From NCBI RefSeq assembly GCF_036323735.1, contig NC_086020.1:89786210-89850209 (forward strand): a stretch of DNA of 64,000 nt, written 5' to 3'. The notes under the pieces are model-generated. The model had not been told where the DNA came from. It did no database searches and saw only the letters and a list, made by a program, of their open reading frames with translations. Source of the stretch: Rattus norvegicus (Eukaryota; Chordata; Mammalia; Rodentia; Muridae). A program made the translations under genes and the position numbers. This document shows, in pieces, positions 49,894-62,017 of this stretch; the first letter of the stretch is position 1; every line of letters begins with the position of its first letter.

Positions 49894-51829
49894 ACTTTTA
49901 ACTTATTTCAACAGTGAGAGAGGGGGGAGAAGGAGGGGGGTGAGGAACAAGAGGAAGGAAGGAGAAGGAGAGAGGGGAGAAGTAGGGGGAGAGGGAGATT
50001 GAGATTAGGCAAATAGGGGAAAGGTGAACAGTCTTGAAACTGCCCCAGTCTGAAGAGGTTGTTGGTGTCACTCAAAGGTTGCTTGAATGTACTTTGCTCT
50101 AAAAAGCAAAGGTTGAGGCTTTCAGTGGAATATAAATGATAGCTGAAGTCATGTCTAGCTCACCACTGGGTCTAGGGCATGCTTTAAATAAAAGTCATCA
50201 GTGAGTTCATGCATCACTCATATTCCTTTAAGAAATTCCAGCAAAACTCATTGGTTCACCAAGTTGGACTTTACAATATTTAGTGTTGCTCATTTGTACA
50301 CTTGTTAAGGGAGGATCACCTGAGCCTGAAAATTTTTTCAGCATGTGGCAAGGACATGTTGGGCACATCTAAAGTTCCAGTTAGTATAAGAGACAGACAA
50401 ACCTTGCATTGCAAAGTGAAGGGAAAGACCTTCTGGCAAGGGCCTAGACTGGGGCTGGGTGATGGATCAAACAGCTATCCTGTCCGGAAAGTAGAACAGC
50501 ATAGCAGAGTAAGGCAGTTGAGTAGCATGGAGTTTGGCAGGAAGGAAGTGGAAGGATCAGAGGAAAGTAGATGCCAGTTAACAACTGGCTACAGGGCTTT
50601 GGCAAATTCAAAAAAAAATGTTTCAATAAGTACATGTATACACATTCGGAAAACTAATTTGATACCAGTCTTTGCAGGGTGTTTACTGTTTATTAGGAAA
50701 CTTCTTTCTAGAAAACCAAATATTTCTGTACCTACTCAAACTCATCCATTACTCTCTTCCCATCCCACATAGTTCACATGGGGATTTATTCCTTCCTAAA
50801 ACCTTAGCAGAATTTGTGTCCACGACGCACACATATTATCCTATGTTTAAATCTCTTACTTTCTTTGGAGCCCATACTTGTAAGATTTTTAGTAATATTT
50901 ATATCCATGTATCCTTGAGTCAGTTACCCTTAATAAAAAAAGCTCAGTCATGAACTGACAGTTTTATACCAAAACATTTTTCCTTTGAAAAATTCTCTCA
51001 TCCCACTGTCATCAAGATTATCCCAAAGAGAATCAGCTGAGAAACGTGAGGCTTGTTCTTGATTTCTTCATCTTTATTTACCAATATCAAACCACTTCCT
51101 TAAGTTTTAGCATGATTACCTCTTCTTCCATTTCCATCTCCATAATTTGAAACTTGGATTCTTTCAGGAGAATCCTGTCACATATCCGAGCATTTTACCA
51201 CACCAACCCACCCACCAGCACGCTCACTTATTGACATTTCAGCATGCTTTCCCAGCTTAAACCTTTCAGTTTGTTCTTGCACTTGAAGCATTAAAATATG
51301 CTTGCAGCATTAAAATAGCACTGTTTACCATTTAATTAACATTAGTTTTTAGCATAAATATTCTAAATTTCAGCTTTAAAAAGCTGAGAAATGAGGGTAT
51401 TGAATTTTTCTTGGAAGTACTGATGTTTAACTTCTAAATATATTTTTAAAATACAGATGATGAACATATTGCTCTACAGAACATGGTTTGTGATTGTTCA
51501 TTATTTAAGATAAAAATATTAAACATAGCAAAAGTAATAGTTCAGATTTAATCAATAGAATGTCTTTCTACTCTAAAGAGAAAAACATAAGCTGAGACCG
51601 GATATGCTTTATATCATAAAATCAGGAATAAAGCAGTCAGTTTACTTAATATCATGCTTTGCTTAAATCAACAGAATATATTCATAGTAACTGAACCCGA
51701 AGGTAGGTATGTAGCTTGGAAAATGAAGCTTTAATCCCACATTACTATGGAATCAACTCTAATTCAGAAGGACTGGGTCTCATGCCTTTGCCTCAATATC
51801 TAGTGGTCAGAGTGAATAAAAGGTGGTGT
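49894..51829. other. Non-coding stretch with a purine-rich start
   Basis: A GA/GGGA-rich tract covers about 49915-50010. A 156-codon plus-strand frame at 50302-50772 is the longest unexplained open frame in the window, but it has no recognised domain, membrane segment or splice context and is treated as chance. Confidence 0.5.
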
Positions 51830-52361
51830 TGCAGACACGAGTATAGCATAGCTGTCCTCTGAGAGGCTCCACCTACCAACTGACTCAGATAGATGCAGAT
51901 ACCCACAGCCAAACATGGATAGAGCTTGGGGAGTCTTATGGAAGAATGGAAGAAGGATTCCAACCCCTAAGGGGGTAGGAACTCTGCAGGAAGACCAACA
52001 GAGTCAATTAACTTGGACCCTATAGGGTCTCAGAGACAAAGAACATGCACAGGCTGGACCTGGGCCTCCCCACTGATATGTAGCAGCTTGGTATTCATGT
52101 GGGTCCCAGACAACTGGAACAGGAGCTATCCCAGAAGCTGTTGCCTCTATGTGGGTTATGTTTTTCTAGTTAGGTTGCCTTGTTCTGCCTCAGAGGGAAA
52201 GGAAGCACATAAGCTTTTAGAGACTTCAAACACCAGGATGAGGAGATATCCAGGGGGCTCACCTGCTCAGAAGGGAAGAGGGGTGGAAGAAATGGGGGAG
52301 GGGCTGAACAGGAGAGGATGGTGTGCAGGATCTAAAGTGGATAGGTAAAAATTAGAGAAAT
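51830..52361 (+). mobile_element. Lx-type L1 3' UTR, sense
   Basis: 'agcatagctgtcctctgaga' followed by 'ctccacctaccaactgactc', 'ggaagaccaacagagtcaat', 'gttaggttgccttgttctgc' and the purine-rich end 'gtggataggtaaaaattaga' is the order of an older rodent L1 (Lx-type) 3' UTR. A 111-codon frame at 52013-52348 is UTR. Confidence 0.75.
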
Positions 52362-52492
52362 AAAGAAAAAAGAAAGAAAGAAAGAAAGAAAGGAAGAGAG
52401 AAAGAAAGAAAGAAAGAGGGAAGGAAGGAAGGAAAAAGAAGAAGAAAGAAAGAAAGAAAGAAAGAAAGAGAGGAAGGAAGGAAAGAAAAGGT
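52362..52492. repeat. (GAAA)n/(GGAA)n purine microsatellite
   Basis: About 130 bp of A/G only, immediately at the A-rich tail of the Lx-type L1, from which it probably grew. Confidence 0.95.
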
Positions 52493-54938
52493 GGTTATAT
52501 TCAGGCACTTGAAACTGAAAAGCAAAGTTATTAGTCAAATTGCAAAACAACTGCTTTGTCTGAAAATCTTCTTGTTTAAGCAATAAAATAAAATAAATAA
52601 AATAAAATAGCTAATAAATTAGCTTCCACCTAAATAAATAAAGTCTTTAGCATGGATTTGGATATAAAGTCTGATTGAGGCATATGCTTTGGTGATTATC
52701 CGGAGAGAAACTGTGTCTGAGAACAAAAAAAATACAATCATAGACTGCATCTAACTCTGCTTCTCAGTGCACAGCAATCTGAGATCATCATTTTATCCCT
52801 TGCCTTTGGGATAAAAGACACTAAGGTTAGAGTTGTATCCCTGTCTCTTCGTTTGTGCAATGTTTTTAGAGACACTGACCACCTGTGTGTTGATGGAAAT
52901 CAGGACTACAGAGAATTATCTATAGTTCAGCTAAAAAAAATCAGAGTTAGAATTGACTTTATATTTATAATTCCTTATAAAAGAATAATGAACAAATTAT
53001 TTTACAAGGTTTTGCTAGCTTCACAGTAATGAGGATACAGGCCATAGAAATTACCCAAAATGTGGAGCTAAAGAAGAATTTTTTATAATACTTTATAAAG
53101 AAGCAAGTACCCAGAAAATTTCAATATCAAGGTAAGTATAAAAATGTAGATAGGAAGGAAACCAAATGGAAACCTGGAAAACAGACAAAACTATTGGAAA
53201 ATACATTCTTTTCGCTAGAAAAAATGAACAATGCAGATAAAAAATAAAAACTAGCATTTCACACAATATGTTTTGGAATTTATATCTGATATCATACAAA
53301 AACATTTTATGTTTTGACAACTTTACTTCAGACTTCACTCACATTTAATGAATATCATAGTTGTCCCATGTTTTACTGTTTGTGTCACTGTACAACCCAA
53401 GACGAGCGCAGACCCTCCACCTTTGTGTCTCAGCCTCCTTGGGCCAGGATTTAGAGCTGTTTTTCTCTATTCCTGCCTGCAAACATTTTCCTGAGCAGAT
53501 GAAATTTGATAGTGTAGTATTTTTCATGCTTGCCTCACTGGATTACTCATTCCTTTTTAATTGTTTGATTGGCACAATGTTTTGGTTGTTTGCTTGTATA
53601 CATGACACAGGGCATCATCATAAAAATATCAATTTTGTACAATGATGATACAAATGCATTAGACAGAATCCAACGATTTTAGTAAAGGCAAGAATTGAAG
53701 GCCATCATAAAGGCCTCTGTGTGGATGTAAAGCACGTAACACTCAACGGAACAAAGAACTAGCAGAGGTCCACAGCCTCGAAAATAGGAGCGGTCCTGCC
53801 ATGCAGGAGGCATCTCAATGCTGCCAGCACGACTTCCAGCTGCGATTGAAGATGCGGCTACATAGATAGGCACAATGCATAGATGGTACATAAAGGAGTA
53901 GAAACATTTTCTGTATGAATTCCTTAGAGGATTAAAAGTAGGTTGATGACATAATTTGATCATAAATAAAATAAAACATTACAGAGTGCCTAGGGCTAAT
54001 GGAGCCTTTCCATGGGCCCCTGGTATTCGGTGGTGGCTATATAAGAAAGCCTATAGCACAGACTGAGATAAAGGCCGAATTGGGGATGTGATATGAGATA
54101 TTAGATTGCATCTGAAATATAGGCAGAAGGCAGGGATTGGGGTTTTTATTTTAAAAACTATAGTTGGGGATTCTCACAACAGTTACAGAGAAGATACAAA
54201 AAAAAAGACTGTGGGGGGAAATTAAGTTATATTTAAGGATACATGTTGAATATTAAAGAAAGTCTACATTCAATTTGAAATATGAATCTTTCCAGAATAA
54301 GAAATATAAACTAGGTAAACATTGATAGATTGTATTTTTCACAAGGAAAATAAATATAATATTTTTGTCCCTTCAATAATTTCAAATGTTTTCTATGCAT
54401 TTTTATTTCGCCTCACAAGGTACTGTCTTTTCTTAGCAAAATTTCAATATTATTCCTTGGACATAAAGCATAAATGAACACAGGGTGCACAGAGAATGTT
54501 AATATACATGGTTTAAGGAACTCTTTAAGGAAAAAGTGAGTTGAGATCTTTTCTAGTATGGAAAATCGATTTTCTTTTTCTATTTTAAACTTTATCCCCA
54601 AATAAAAATTGTAAACAATGAAAATAAATTATCCTGTCAGAAAGAATCTTATACTCAAGATCACTAAACTTAGCATATGTTAGCGAAAGTTACTATTTTG
54701 TGTTTTACTGTATCAGAATTGGTGGAGGTTATAAATATCACAAAGTGCTTTATCACAACTTTAAATGTATGTTGAGATCATAATAGCTACATGTAAAATG
54801 ATTCACATTGAACTGGAAATTTAGAACATGTGACTAGTTAAGGAAGCAAGAGACATTACGGAGCTGCTAACTGTTAACAAATTCAGCTGAACAGCCAATA
54901 CTGGAAGAAAGAGAAATCTGAAAGGAAGCAGAGCTTAC
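52493..54938. other. Probable Ralyl intron, no further feature
   Basis: An (AAATA)n patch lies at about 52583-52612. No other gene or repeat is recognised. Reading on the minus strand, this is the 5' part of the intron that follows the Ralyl exon. Confidence 0.55.
54933..54938 (-). promoter_or_regulatory. Ralyl: 5' splice donor of the Ralyl exon
   Basis: On the minus strand the exon ends ...CCTCTTG and the intron starts GTAAGC, a strong consensus donor. The break falls after the first base of codon 86, matching the known family sequence in which Leu85 is followed by Asp. Confidence 0.92.
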
Positions 54939-55217
54939 CAAGAGGCTGGCCTGCGATGACCCTGGCATTTTCTCCAGCCACCGCAGCTCTTGCATGCCGT
55001 TCACTCATGTACTGAACGAAAGCATACCCTTTGTGAACAGAGCAGCCAACGATTTTTCCATACTTTGAAAAAATAGCTTCAATGTCGACTTTCTTGACAA
55101 TGGCTGTATTCAAATTGCCGATGAAAACCCGGGAGTTGATGGACTTGGGGTCATTCTTATTGGTAACATTGCTTGTTTGTGTTTTGCCGGTCATGGTTGG
55201 TTCACCTTGTTTTAATC
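54939..55217 (-). CDS. Ralyl: Ralyl coding exon with the start codon (RRM N-terminal part)
   Basis: The exon encodes the N-terminus of RALY-like, a nuclear RNA-binding protein of the hnRNP C/RALY family with a single RRM. The ATG is at 55194-55192 with A at -3. The reading frame gives 85 complete codons plus one base (phase-1 donor). RNP2 is VFIGNL (residues 23-28) and RNP1 is KGYAFVQY (residues 55-62), so the exon covers nearly all of the RRM. The start MTGKTQTSNVTNKNDP separates it from Hnrnpc, which starts differently, and residues 1-85 agree with mammalian RALYL as I recall it. The rest of the RRM, the basic region and the coiled coil are encoded by exons outside the window. The first 23 bases (55217-55195) are 5' UTR. 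The open frame reads through the donor for a few codons, which is intron. Confidence 0.96.
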
Positions 55218-55247
55218 CTTAAACAAACAAACAAACAAAATGATCAG
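55218..55247 (-). promoter_or_regulatory. Ralyl: 3' splice acceptor, U-rich tract and branch-point candidate
   Basis: On the minus strand the intron ends TTTAAG before the exon base G at 55217. The tract upstream (55221-55240) is a (GTTT)n repeat rather than a pure pyrimidine run. A branch-point candidate CTGAT lies at 55243-55247, with its A about 26 bases from the AG. Confidence 0.8.
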
Positions 55248-57051
55248 AGAATAAGATTACTAAATTCAACAGTTTACTCTGGCTTTGAACAGGTTGCAAT
55301 TTTTCATCTGGAAACAAATTCCTGAGTATTATTAATAATTTTGGTTTTTTTCTTAAAAAGTAATATCCAAGGTATACATCACTAAACACTGTTGGAAAAT
55401 TCTCATAATTACATAGTTATTTAATGCCTTGATTTTGTTTATAATATTCAACCCCAAATGACTGTTTCACAGTTATTGAAAAATTTAAGTATAACCATAT
55501 TTCCTAGTCTGTAAAAAGACTAGGAAAGTCTGCATCTGCAAGTCTAACCAAACGGGATACACAGTAACATGAGCACTGTGTAATGTCTAAGCTTAGGCAG
55601 TGAATTGCTCTATGCTTTGTAACAGACACAGTGTTTATCTGCTTCCCCAGAGGGATCCTAAGGTCAGAGGCCAAAAATCGATTCCACTAAAGGCTAAGAG
55701 AAAGAAAAAAAGAAAATGTGTTAATATCAGAAATTTGATTAGAATTTTTTTGCATGAGGAAAGAATGATGAGTTCTGTTCTTGATATTCAATTGAGCCAA
55801 CCATTTATGTTATGACAGTTAAATGTAAGCAAAAGGACATATACAGCCATTAATCATCAATAATCAGAAAATCATGCAGGAAAATTGGGGCTTGCTCCAC
55901 TCAGCCTTGTTTTAAGTAAACTCAATAAAGATTTTGTTTGAAAGCCTTAAAATCCATAGCCTTATTTATTGAATGTTGATGTTTTGCCAGGCGCCCTCTT
56001 CTCTTTGGAGAAACCCCTGTGAGAAAGGGAAACCTTTGGAGAAATACACTCTGAGGTGGGATGGGCCATTGCTAAAGACAAGCCAACAGTGCACTTTCTT
56101 GGTGATAGTTACAAGCATGTTCATATGAACACCATTTTCAAATATATCAGCTATTAAATAACAAATGCAATTGGCTTAATAATCATTTTAAGTTACACTG
56201 TCAATTTAATTGTTAATCTAGTAGAAATCACAAAGCCACAAAAAGTGGGTATGCTTGAACATTCACTCACTATGAATTTAAAAGAAATGCTCTTGAAATG
56301 AAGCACAGCTTAGAAGCATTAAAATGTTTCAAATAAAGCAGTTCATTATTGTTTCTGAAGTTATTATAACTTCCCTTCAAAGCAATCCCTCACACACATC
56401 ATTATAATGAAGGTAGATCTAATGAACAAAATATTAATCCATTTACATAAAAATTAAATCCAATTATTAAAATGAATGATTTTAAAATTACCTTATATTA
56501 TTCCAGCTTAGTTACATTTGACTTTTTCTTTCATCATGAAATAGTCAAGCTAGAATTGTTGAAATTAAAACTGATACTTTTTTTCTAATCATTAAATTAT
56601 ACATATTGCATAACTCAAGATATTTTTGTAAATGCATGAAAAAAATTAAGCTACATACCAAAACTTCAACTTCTTTGTATAATCTACTGTAGAGTACCCT
56701 TTTTTTACTAGTACTGGCCAATATCTATAATGTAAACCCCAGAAAAACATAATTTCATTTTATAGCTATATGACAAATGTTTTCTGAAATATATCTATGA
56801 CATAGTGTAGTGTAAGCGATTCTTAGAGCTGACATTTACTTTATAATAAGGGACCTGATGGTTAGAAAGCAATCATGGAATCTATTAGATGAGGTCACCT
56901 GGATAAAGCTGAAGTAATGATTTGTGGAACAATTCAATGTGAGGTTGCACCACTCTGAGATCTCCTTATGAGTGTCACTGTGCTACCTCTACATCATCTT
57001 TTACAAAATATATGGATCGAATCTCAAGACAAATTTAAGATAGCAAATGGA
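55248..57051. other. Non-coding stretch upstream of the Ralyl exon
   Basis: AT-rich with no recognisable repeat or gene. It is an upstream intron or leader region if the exon is internal, as its acceptor suggests. A 71-codon frame at 55600-55815 is unsupported. Confidence 0.5.
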
Positions 57052-57199
57052 GCTTGGCAGAGTGGTGTAATCCTTTATACTCAGAACTGGGTATATATAG
57101 AGACAGGCAGACCTCGGTGAGTTAGTTCAGGCCAGTTAGATATAGCACATTCCTGGCCTACATAGAAAGACCCAGTAAAATGCTCATTTTTAAAAAATA
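57052..57199 (+). mobile_element. B1 SINE, highly diverged
   Basis: 'gagcttggcagagtggtgta', 'atcctttatactcagaactg', 'agagacaggcagacctcggt' and 'aaagacccagtaaaa' follow the B1 order with many substitutions. Confidence 0.6.
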
Positions 57200-58214
57200 A
57201 CAGGGAATTCTAATACTAACACTAAATACTCTGAAATCTGTAGGCCTTTCTCTGCCATTAAGACTATTTTATTACTCTCTACTAGAGTAATACAGAGAGT
57301 ACTATTGAAATTCTATTATAACATCAACTTATTCTAAAATCTATTCCAGGATTAGTTGCCATTGTCCTGTTCCTACACTACTACTGAACTATTTACCTTA
57401 TGTACCTCTATAACATGAATTGTTGGTCCATTGAGGAAAAGTGTCACTTACAACCATGATGATATATTGAGACCAAAATGATTCAATTACCTACAAAACT
57501 AGGTAATTATAAATGAAATATCTGTTATTCACATTGTGTGGGATTGATGTTCATCTACTAGCCAAGGATCTCCTGGATCTCAAGAGCACTTAGATTAAAG
57601 CTCAAATAGTGAAGAGAAGTGACGTCTGAAAGAAAAACTACAGCAGTTTGTCCTTTTTGTCTGTCTGGACAGGTACACAATGTCAGAGAGCAATGGACAA
57701 ATAATAGTAGGGATTATAGCAAGATAGCAAACACAGATAGTAGAATTACTGACGAGACTTCAGAAATATCAGACAAGACTTCAAAATGTCTGAGAAGGCT
57801 TCACATGATGATGAAGTCTTCCTAGGATGAGAGCTATGTGAAAAAAGAAAAGTGAAGTCTGCTGAGAGAAGACCTTGAATCTATATTTATATCTAAGACT
57901 ACAAACAAAGACATCAGGATTATAAAGTTGTTGAAAATCTGTGAGTTAGTAATTTAAAAAACCACAGAAAAACCAAGACTACCTCAGGTTCTTCCCGATG
58001 TAATAGAGAGACCACACTGACTCCTGTGTATTTATGATTAGTCTTTCATGAACTGGTCCTTAATAATAAATAAAAATTAAATATTTTCTTTGGGATATAT
58101 GTTCCCAAATAAAAACACATAAAACCGAAAAACAGTAAACATATAACAACAAGAACATGATGGTCAACTTCTTTTGCAACTCAAATGTATATGGCAAATG
58201 GCATAAATATTCTT
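57200..58214. other. Non-coding stretch, no gene seen
   Basis: No recognisable feature. A 68-codon frame at 57619-57825 lacks domains. Confidence 0.5.
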
Positions 58215-59018
58215 TAAAAAATGGAGCTCAGATAAACTGCCACATGAAACTTTCCATCTTAAGGATCCAGCCAGAAGCCCCTATAGTTTTATAAGTTTAA
58301 AAGATATAATCCCTACCCACAAAACTTCTGATTCAAAATTTATCCTGCATATAAGAAATCCAGAGACAGGGGATAGAACAGAGATTGAGGGAATGGCCAA
58401 GCAATAACTGGACCAACTAGAGACCCAACCCATTGATAAGCCCCAATCCCTGACACAATTTTTGATACTTTGTTACACTTTTAGACAGGAGCCTAGCATA
58501 ACTGTCCTCTGAGAGACTCTACCCAGCTGCTAACTCAGACAGATGCAGAGACTCTCAGCCAAACAATGAATGAACCCTGGGGAGTCCTTTGGAAGAGTAG
58601 GGGAAAGAATTGAGGACCATCAAGGGGATAGAAACTCCAAGGGAAGGCCAACAGAGTAAACTAACTAGTACCCCGGCCCTCTCAGAGACTGACCTACCAA
58701 CTAGGGAGCATACATGGATTGGACTTAGACCTCCTGCACATATGTGCAGACGTGCAGCTTAGACTTTATGTAGATCCCAAAATCTGGAGCCATCTCAAAA
58801 ATGTTGCCTGTCTGTGGGATATGTTCTAGCTAGGCTGCCTTGTCTGGACTCAGTGAGAGATCAGTGGACTGCTATGTCAGGGTCAGGGGATGCCTAGGAG
58901 GGACCCAACCTACTCAGAGGAGAAGGGGAGGGAGGATGTGGGTAGTTCCCTCCCTGTGGGAGGGAACACTGGGTGATAGAGTAGTGAATGGGGTGAAAAG
59001 CAAATAAATTAAAACAAT
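58215..59018 (+). mobile_element. Lx-type L1 3' UTR, sense
   Basis: Ordered motifs 'actagagacccaacccattg', 'agcctagcataactgtcctc', 'cagacagatgcagagactct', 'agctaggctgccttgtctgg' and 'ggtgaaaagcaaataaatta' define an older L1 3' UTR. It is related to the copies at 51.8 and 62.0 kb. Confidence 0.8.
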
Positions 59019-60435
59019 TATTACCACTTACCAACAGGAAAAAAATAAAGAAGGATCAAATGAAACTATTAAGATGAAATAAGAAACAAGATAAGAACTC
59101 TTATTTCTAAGGTTTGAAACATACTCAATGGATATACATTAGATTTAAAACTGTAGAAATAGTGGCTATCCCAGAAGTGGTAGAAAGGGAAAACACTGAA
59201 GAAACTCTATTAACTAGCTGAATGATGGTGCCAGGCTGTTTGTCATCCATACATTCAGAGTCCTGGAGGAGATAGCAGAAAACATTAAAAAATATGATGG
59301 CCCCAATCTTCCTAAATTTCATAAAAATGATAATATCAAAGATCTGAAATTCTGAACATATCCTGAGGAGAGAAAATAACCCCACGATATACATCATAAT
59401 CAGACCCCAGAAAGTCAGTCCTCCGAAGCTGCTAGACGTTGGAAGCCTGCCTGCATTCTGACAGAGAAAGGAATAGGAACAAAAAGATCCCGTGGCCATA
59501 GAAGAACTGACCAAGGAGGACTGAACTCTTTTCCAAAGATGTCTTTTCCTTTGTTTTGTTTTTGGTAAATAAGTTTGAAGAGTTTAGGGTCTGTGAAAAA
59601 TGCTGTGAAATAAGACAGAATTTAAACTGCTGTTGCCCCACAGAACTTTCTGTGGAGTCAGAAAAGTCCATATTTATGCTATCCCAAAAGAAATATAACA
59701 AGTGTCTGTGGCTTCTGAGTACTTGGAGTATTAACTTGGCAACTGAATTTTTGACATTTTACTTAATTTAAAAAGAGGTTGCATTCTGCTAGAGTGGTCC
59801 ACTCAAAGATTACCTGAATTTTTAAAATTTGAATCATATCAACAGAAATAATGATTATCTATTCTCAATTCATTCTTGGAGAATAAATATGTTAGGGTTC
59901 TGATGGTATTAGGTATATTTTGAATAAATAGCAAATAAAAAGTTAAGTAATTGCTATTAGGCAAACACTAAAATTACTACCAATTTTCATTTCAAAATAG
60001 ATTTACTTAGTTTCCTCTGGAAACCATAAGTAGTCTAGCTTTTTAATTTGTATTTGAGTCTTATCCTCAAATGCTACCAAGACACATTAACAATAAAACA
60101 AAAAAAAGCAGCTTTAGTGTGGTTTAGAAAAATGGTTTTGAAATAGACAAATTAGCACATAGTAAATCAATCCTTGATTGACTTCTCCCTGGAATTTCAG
60201 AGTCACTCCAATGCTCACTGAACAACAGCAATATAAAATACTCAGATAATCAAGAGAGTTATCCAAGAATAGTAATCTATCCAATATTCAAGAATTTAGA
60301 CAAGGACTCAGAAGGTTCACAAGAAAAAATGAGAAACAATAAAGTGTGTGTCATACATAGTGCTGTCTAGAGCTGCCACTTGTACTGTCCTAAAGGAACA
60401 ATGTAACACATACTTCAAGAAAAGGAAAATTTAAC

Positions 60436-60438
<3 letters not shown>
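59019..60438. other. Non-coding stretch, possibly old LINE-derived on its left side
   Basis: Minus-strand open frames at 59125-59514 and 59432-59701 (129 and 89 codons) are hydrophobic but have no recognised family. The plus strand resembles decayed LINE coding sequence only vaguely. I do not call a gene. Confidence 0.4.
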
Positions 60439-60495
<57 letters not shown>

Positions 60496-60560
60496 GAAGA
60501 AAAAGGAGGAGGAGGAGGAGGAGGAGGAGGAGGAGGAGGAGGAGGAGGGGGAGGGAATAT
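60439..60560. repeat. (GA)n-(GGA)n purine microsatellite
   Basis: About 27 GA units followed by a short A/G bridge and about 14 GGA/AGG units, all purine on the plus strand. Frames reading Arg-Glu, Glu-Gly or poly-Pro/Leu across it are repeat translations. Confidence 0.97.
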
Positions 60561-62017
60561 TCTAAGAGCAGAGATAAGCAGGCAAAGCCAGAAGCGTTCA
60601 TTAGATATAAGCATTCAGCAGGCATTCAGCTACTTAAAGCTCATTAGATGCAAGCATGGAGCAAGCACACAGCTAGTTGTCAGCACATATAAGCAGACCT
60701 CCCTTTTCTGAAAGTTTTAAAGTAGTCTGCACACATTGTATTTTTAAAAGTAAACTTGTTAGTATGAGATTACTTATGTTCATGATCAGAAAATGCTGAA
60801 AAAGATCTGGAACAAACTAATGTGCTTAATTAAGCCTATGTTCTTAAAGAAAATAAATCAAAGTAGTACTACAGAGTTTGTTTTATTATTAAGAAAATCA
60901 TGATCATTTTGAAAAATAAATGTATTTTGTTACTCAAATCACTGACAATTTTTCAGGACCTCTTAAAAAATACTTAATACATGCTAAAGTACCTAAGAAA
61001 AAACTTGTATAATAATATTTTATGAAAGATCTGCTGTCAGTATTGCAGTGGGAAAAATCATTGCAAGATATTTGGAGGTGTTTCTGCTTGTTATAAAGAT
61101 AAGGATCACAAGTATAGTAAAGAATTAAGTTTTAAGCTTCAAATGGCTTCATGGAATAAATCTTTCAGTAAAGATTTAGGAAAATGTAAATTTGAAAGAT
61201 TTTATATAAATAGCAGAGAAAAAAATACAACCCCACTTTGAAGACATGCAGGGATAAAAGCTTCAGTTTTTATCCTTTTTTAAACTATAAAAAAATATAA
61301 ATTAGAAAAAAACTTTGGTAAAAATCTGTATTTCATATAACATTACATATTATAGGAACATTGTGTTATTCTTTTGTAAAATAACTATAATGCAAGTCCT
61401 AAGTACTTACATATAGATTTATATCACTATCTGTTCTATATAGTTATTGGTCATTTATTTAATTTTCACCTCTAAAGTTAAATAAGCACAGATTGACAGT
61501 ATTCCCAGCAGCAGGGAAGAAAGTGCCTTCTGGAGAATTCATTCAGTAGTGTGACAGATGCCCATTCTTCCCACCCAAAGAAATTGCTGATCAGTTATTC
61601 TGAGTACTGTCCACAATTACTGTGTAGACAATAATCTAAAAGATCTGTAACAGAGATGGGTTAAGCTAGGCAGATATGCCATATTCTGTCATACTCAGGG
61701 GACAGTGAATTAGTGTTTTGAGCTCTCAAAGCATTGTCTCCAAGTCAATTTTTTAAAGTTATTGTCCATATAATTTATTGGAGTTAAAGCCAACTTCTAT
61801 AGACAAGTCAACCCAAACACTTGCACTTCGTCCCAACAGGATAAAGGCCAGAAAACTCTTTCCGTCATGAGTTTATTGTTAGTTTCATGAATAAGCAAAG
61901 TTTATAATTCCCTGCCTTTTCCAGTTCTCAAAGTAAATTACATTGTAGGATACAATTAAATTATCTGACTTGAACAACTCTTTTTTCAATACACTCTTTT
62001 TAATGTTATGTCTTTTT
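60561..62017. other. AT-rich non-coding stretch
   Basis: At about 60597-60690 the words 'attcagcaggcattcagcta' and 'gcaagcatggagcaagcaca' form short near-repeats. No gene or family repeat is recognised. Confidence 0.5.

Noticed and set aside
50302..50772. 156-codon plus-strand open frame, the longest not overlapping a recognised repeat
   Set aside because: No recognisable domain, signal peptide or membrane segment, no splice context, and mixed composition. Length is within chance for a 64-kb window scanned in six frames.
54883..54938. Extension of the Ralyl frame past codon 85 by about 18 residues
   Set aside because: It crosses a strong GTAAG donor, and the known family sequence continues differently (Asp-Ile-Asn), so the extension is intronic.
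59125..59701. Overlapping hydrophobic minus-strand frames that might suggest a membrane protein
   Set aside because: The frames shift relative to each other, have no recognised family and no splice signals. Hydrophobic composition is expected from the complement of A-rich DNA.
60436..60711. Arg-Glu/Gly repeat protein frame and antisense poly-Pro/poly-Leu frames
   Set aside because: These are translations of the (GA)n-(GGA)n microsatellite.
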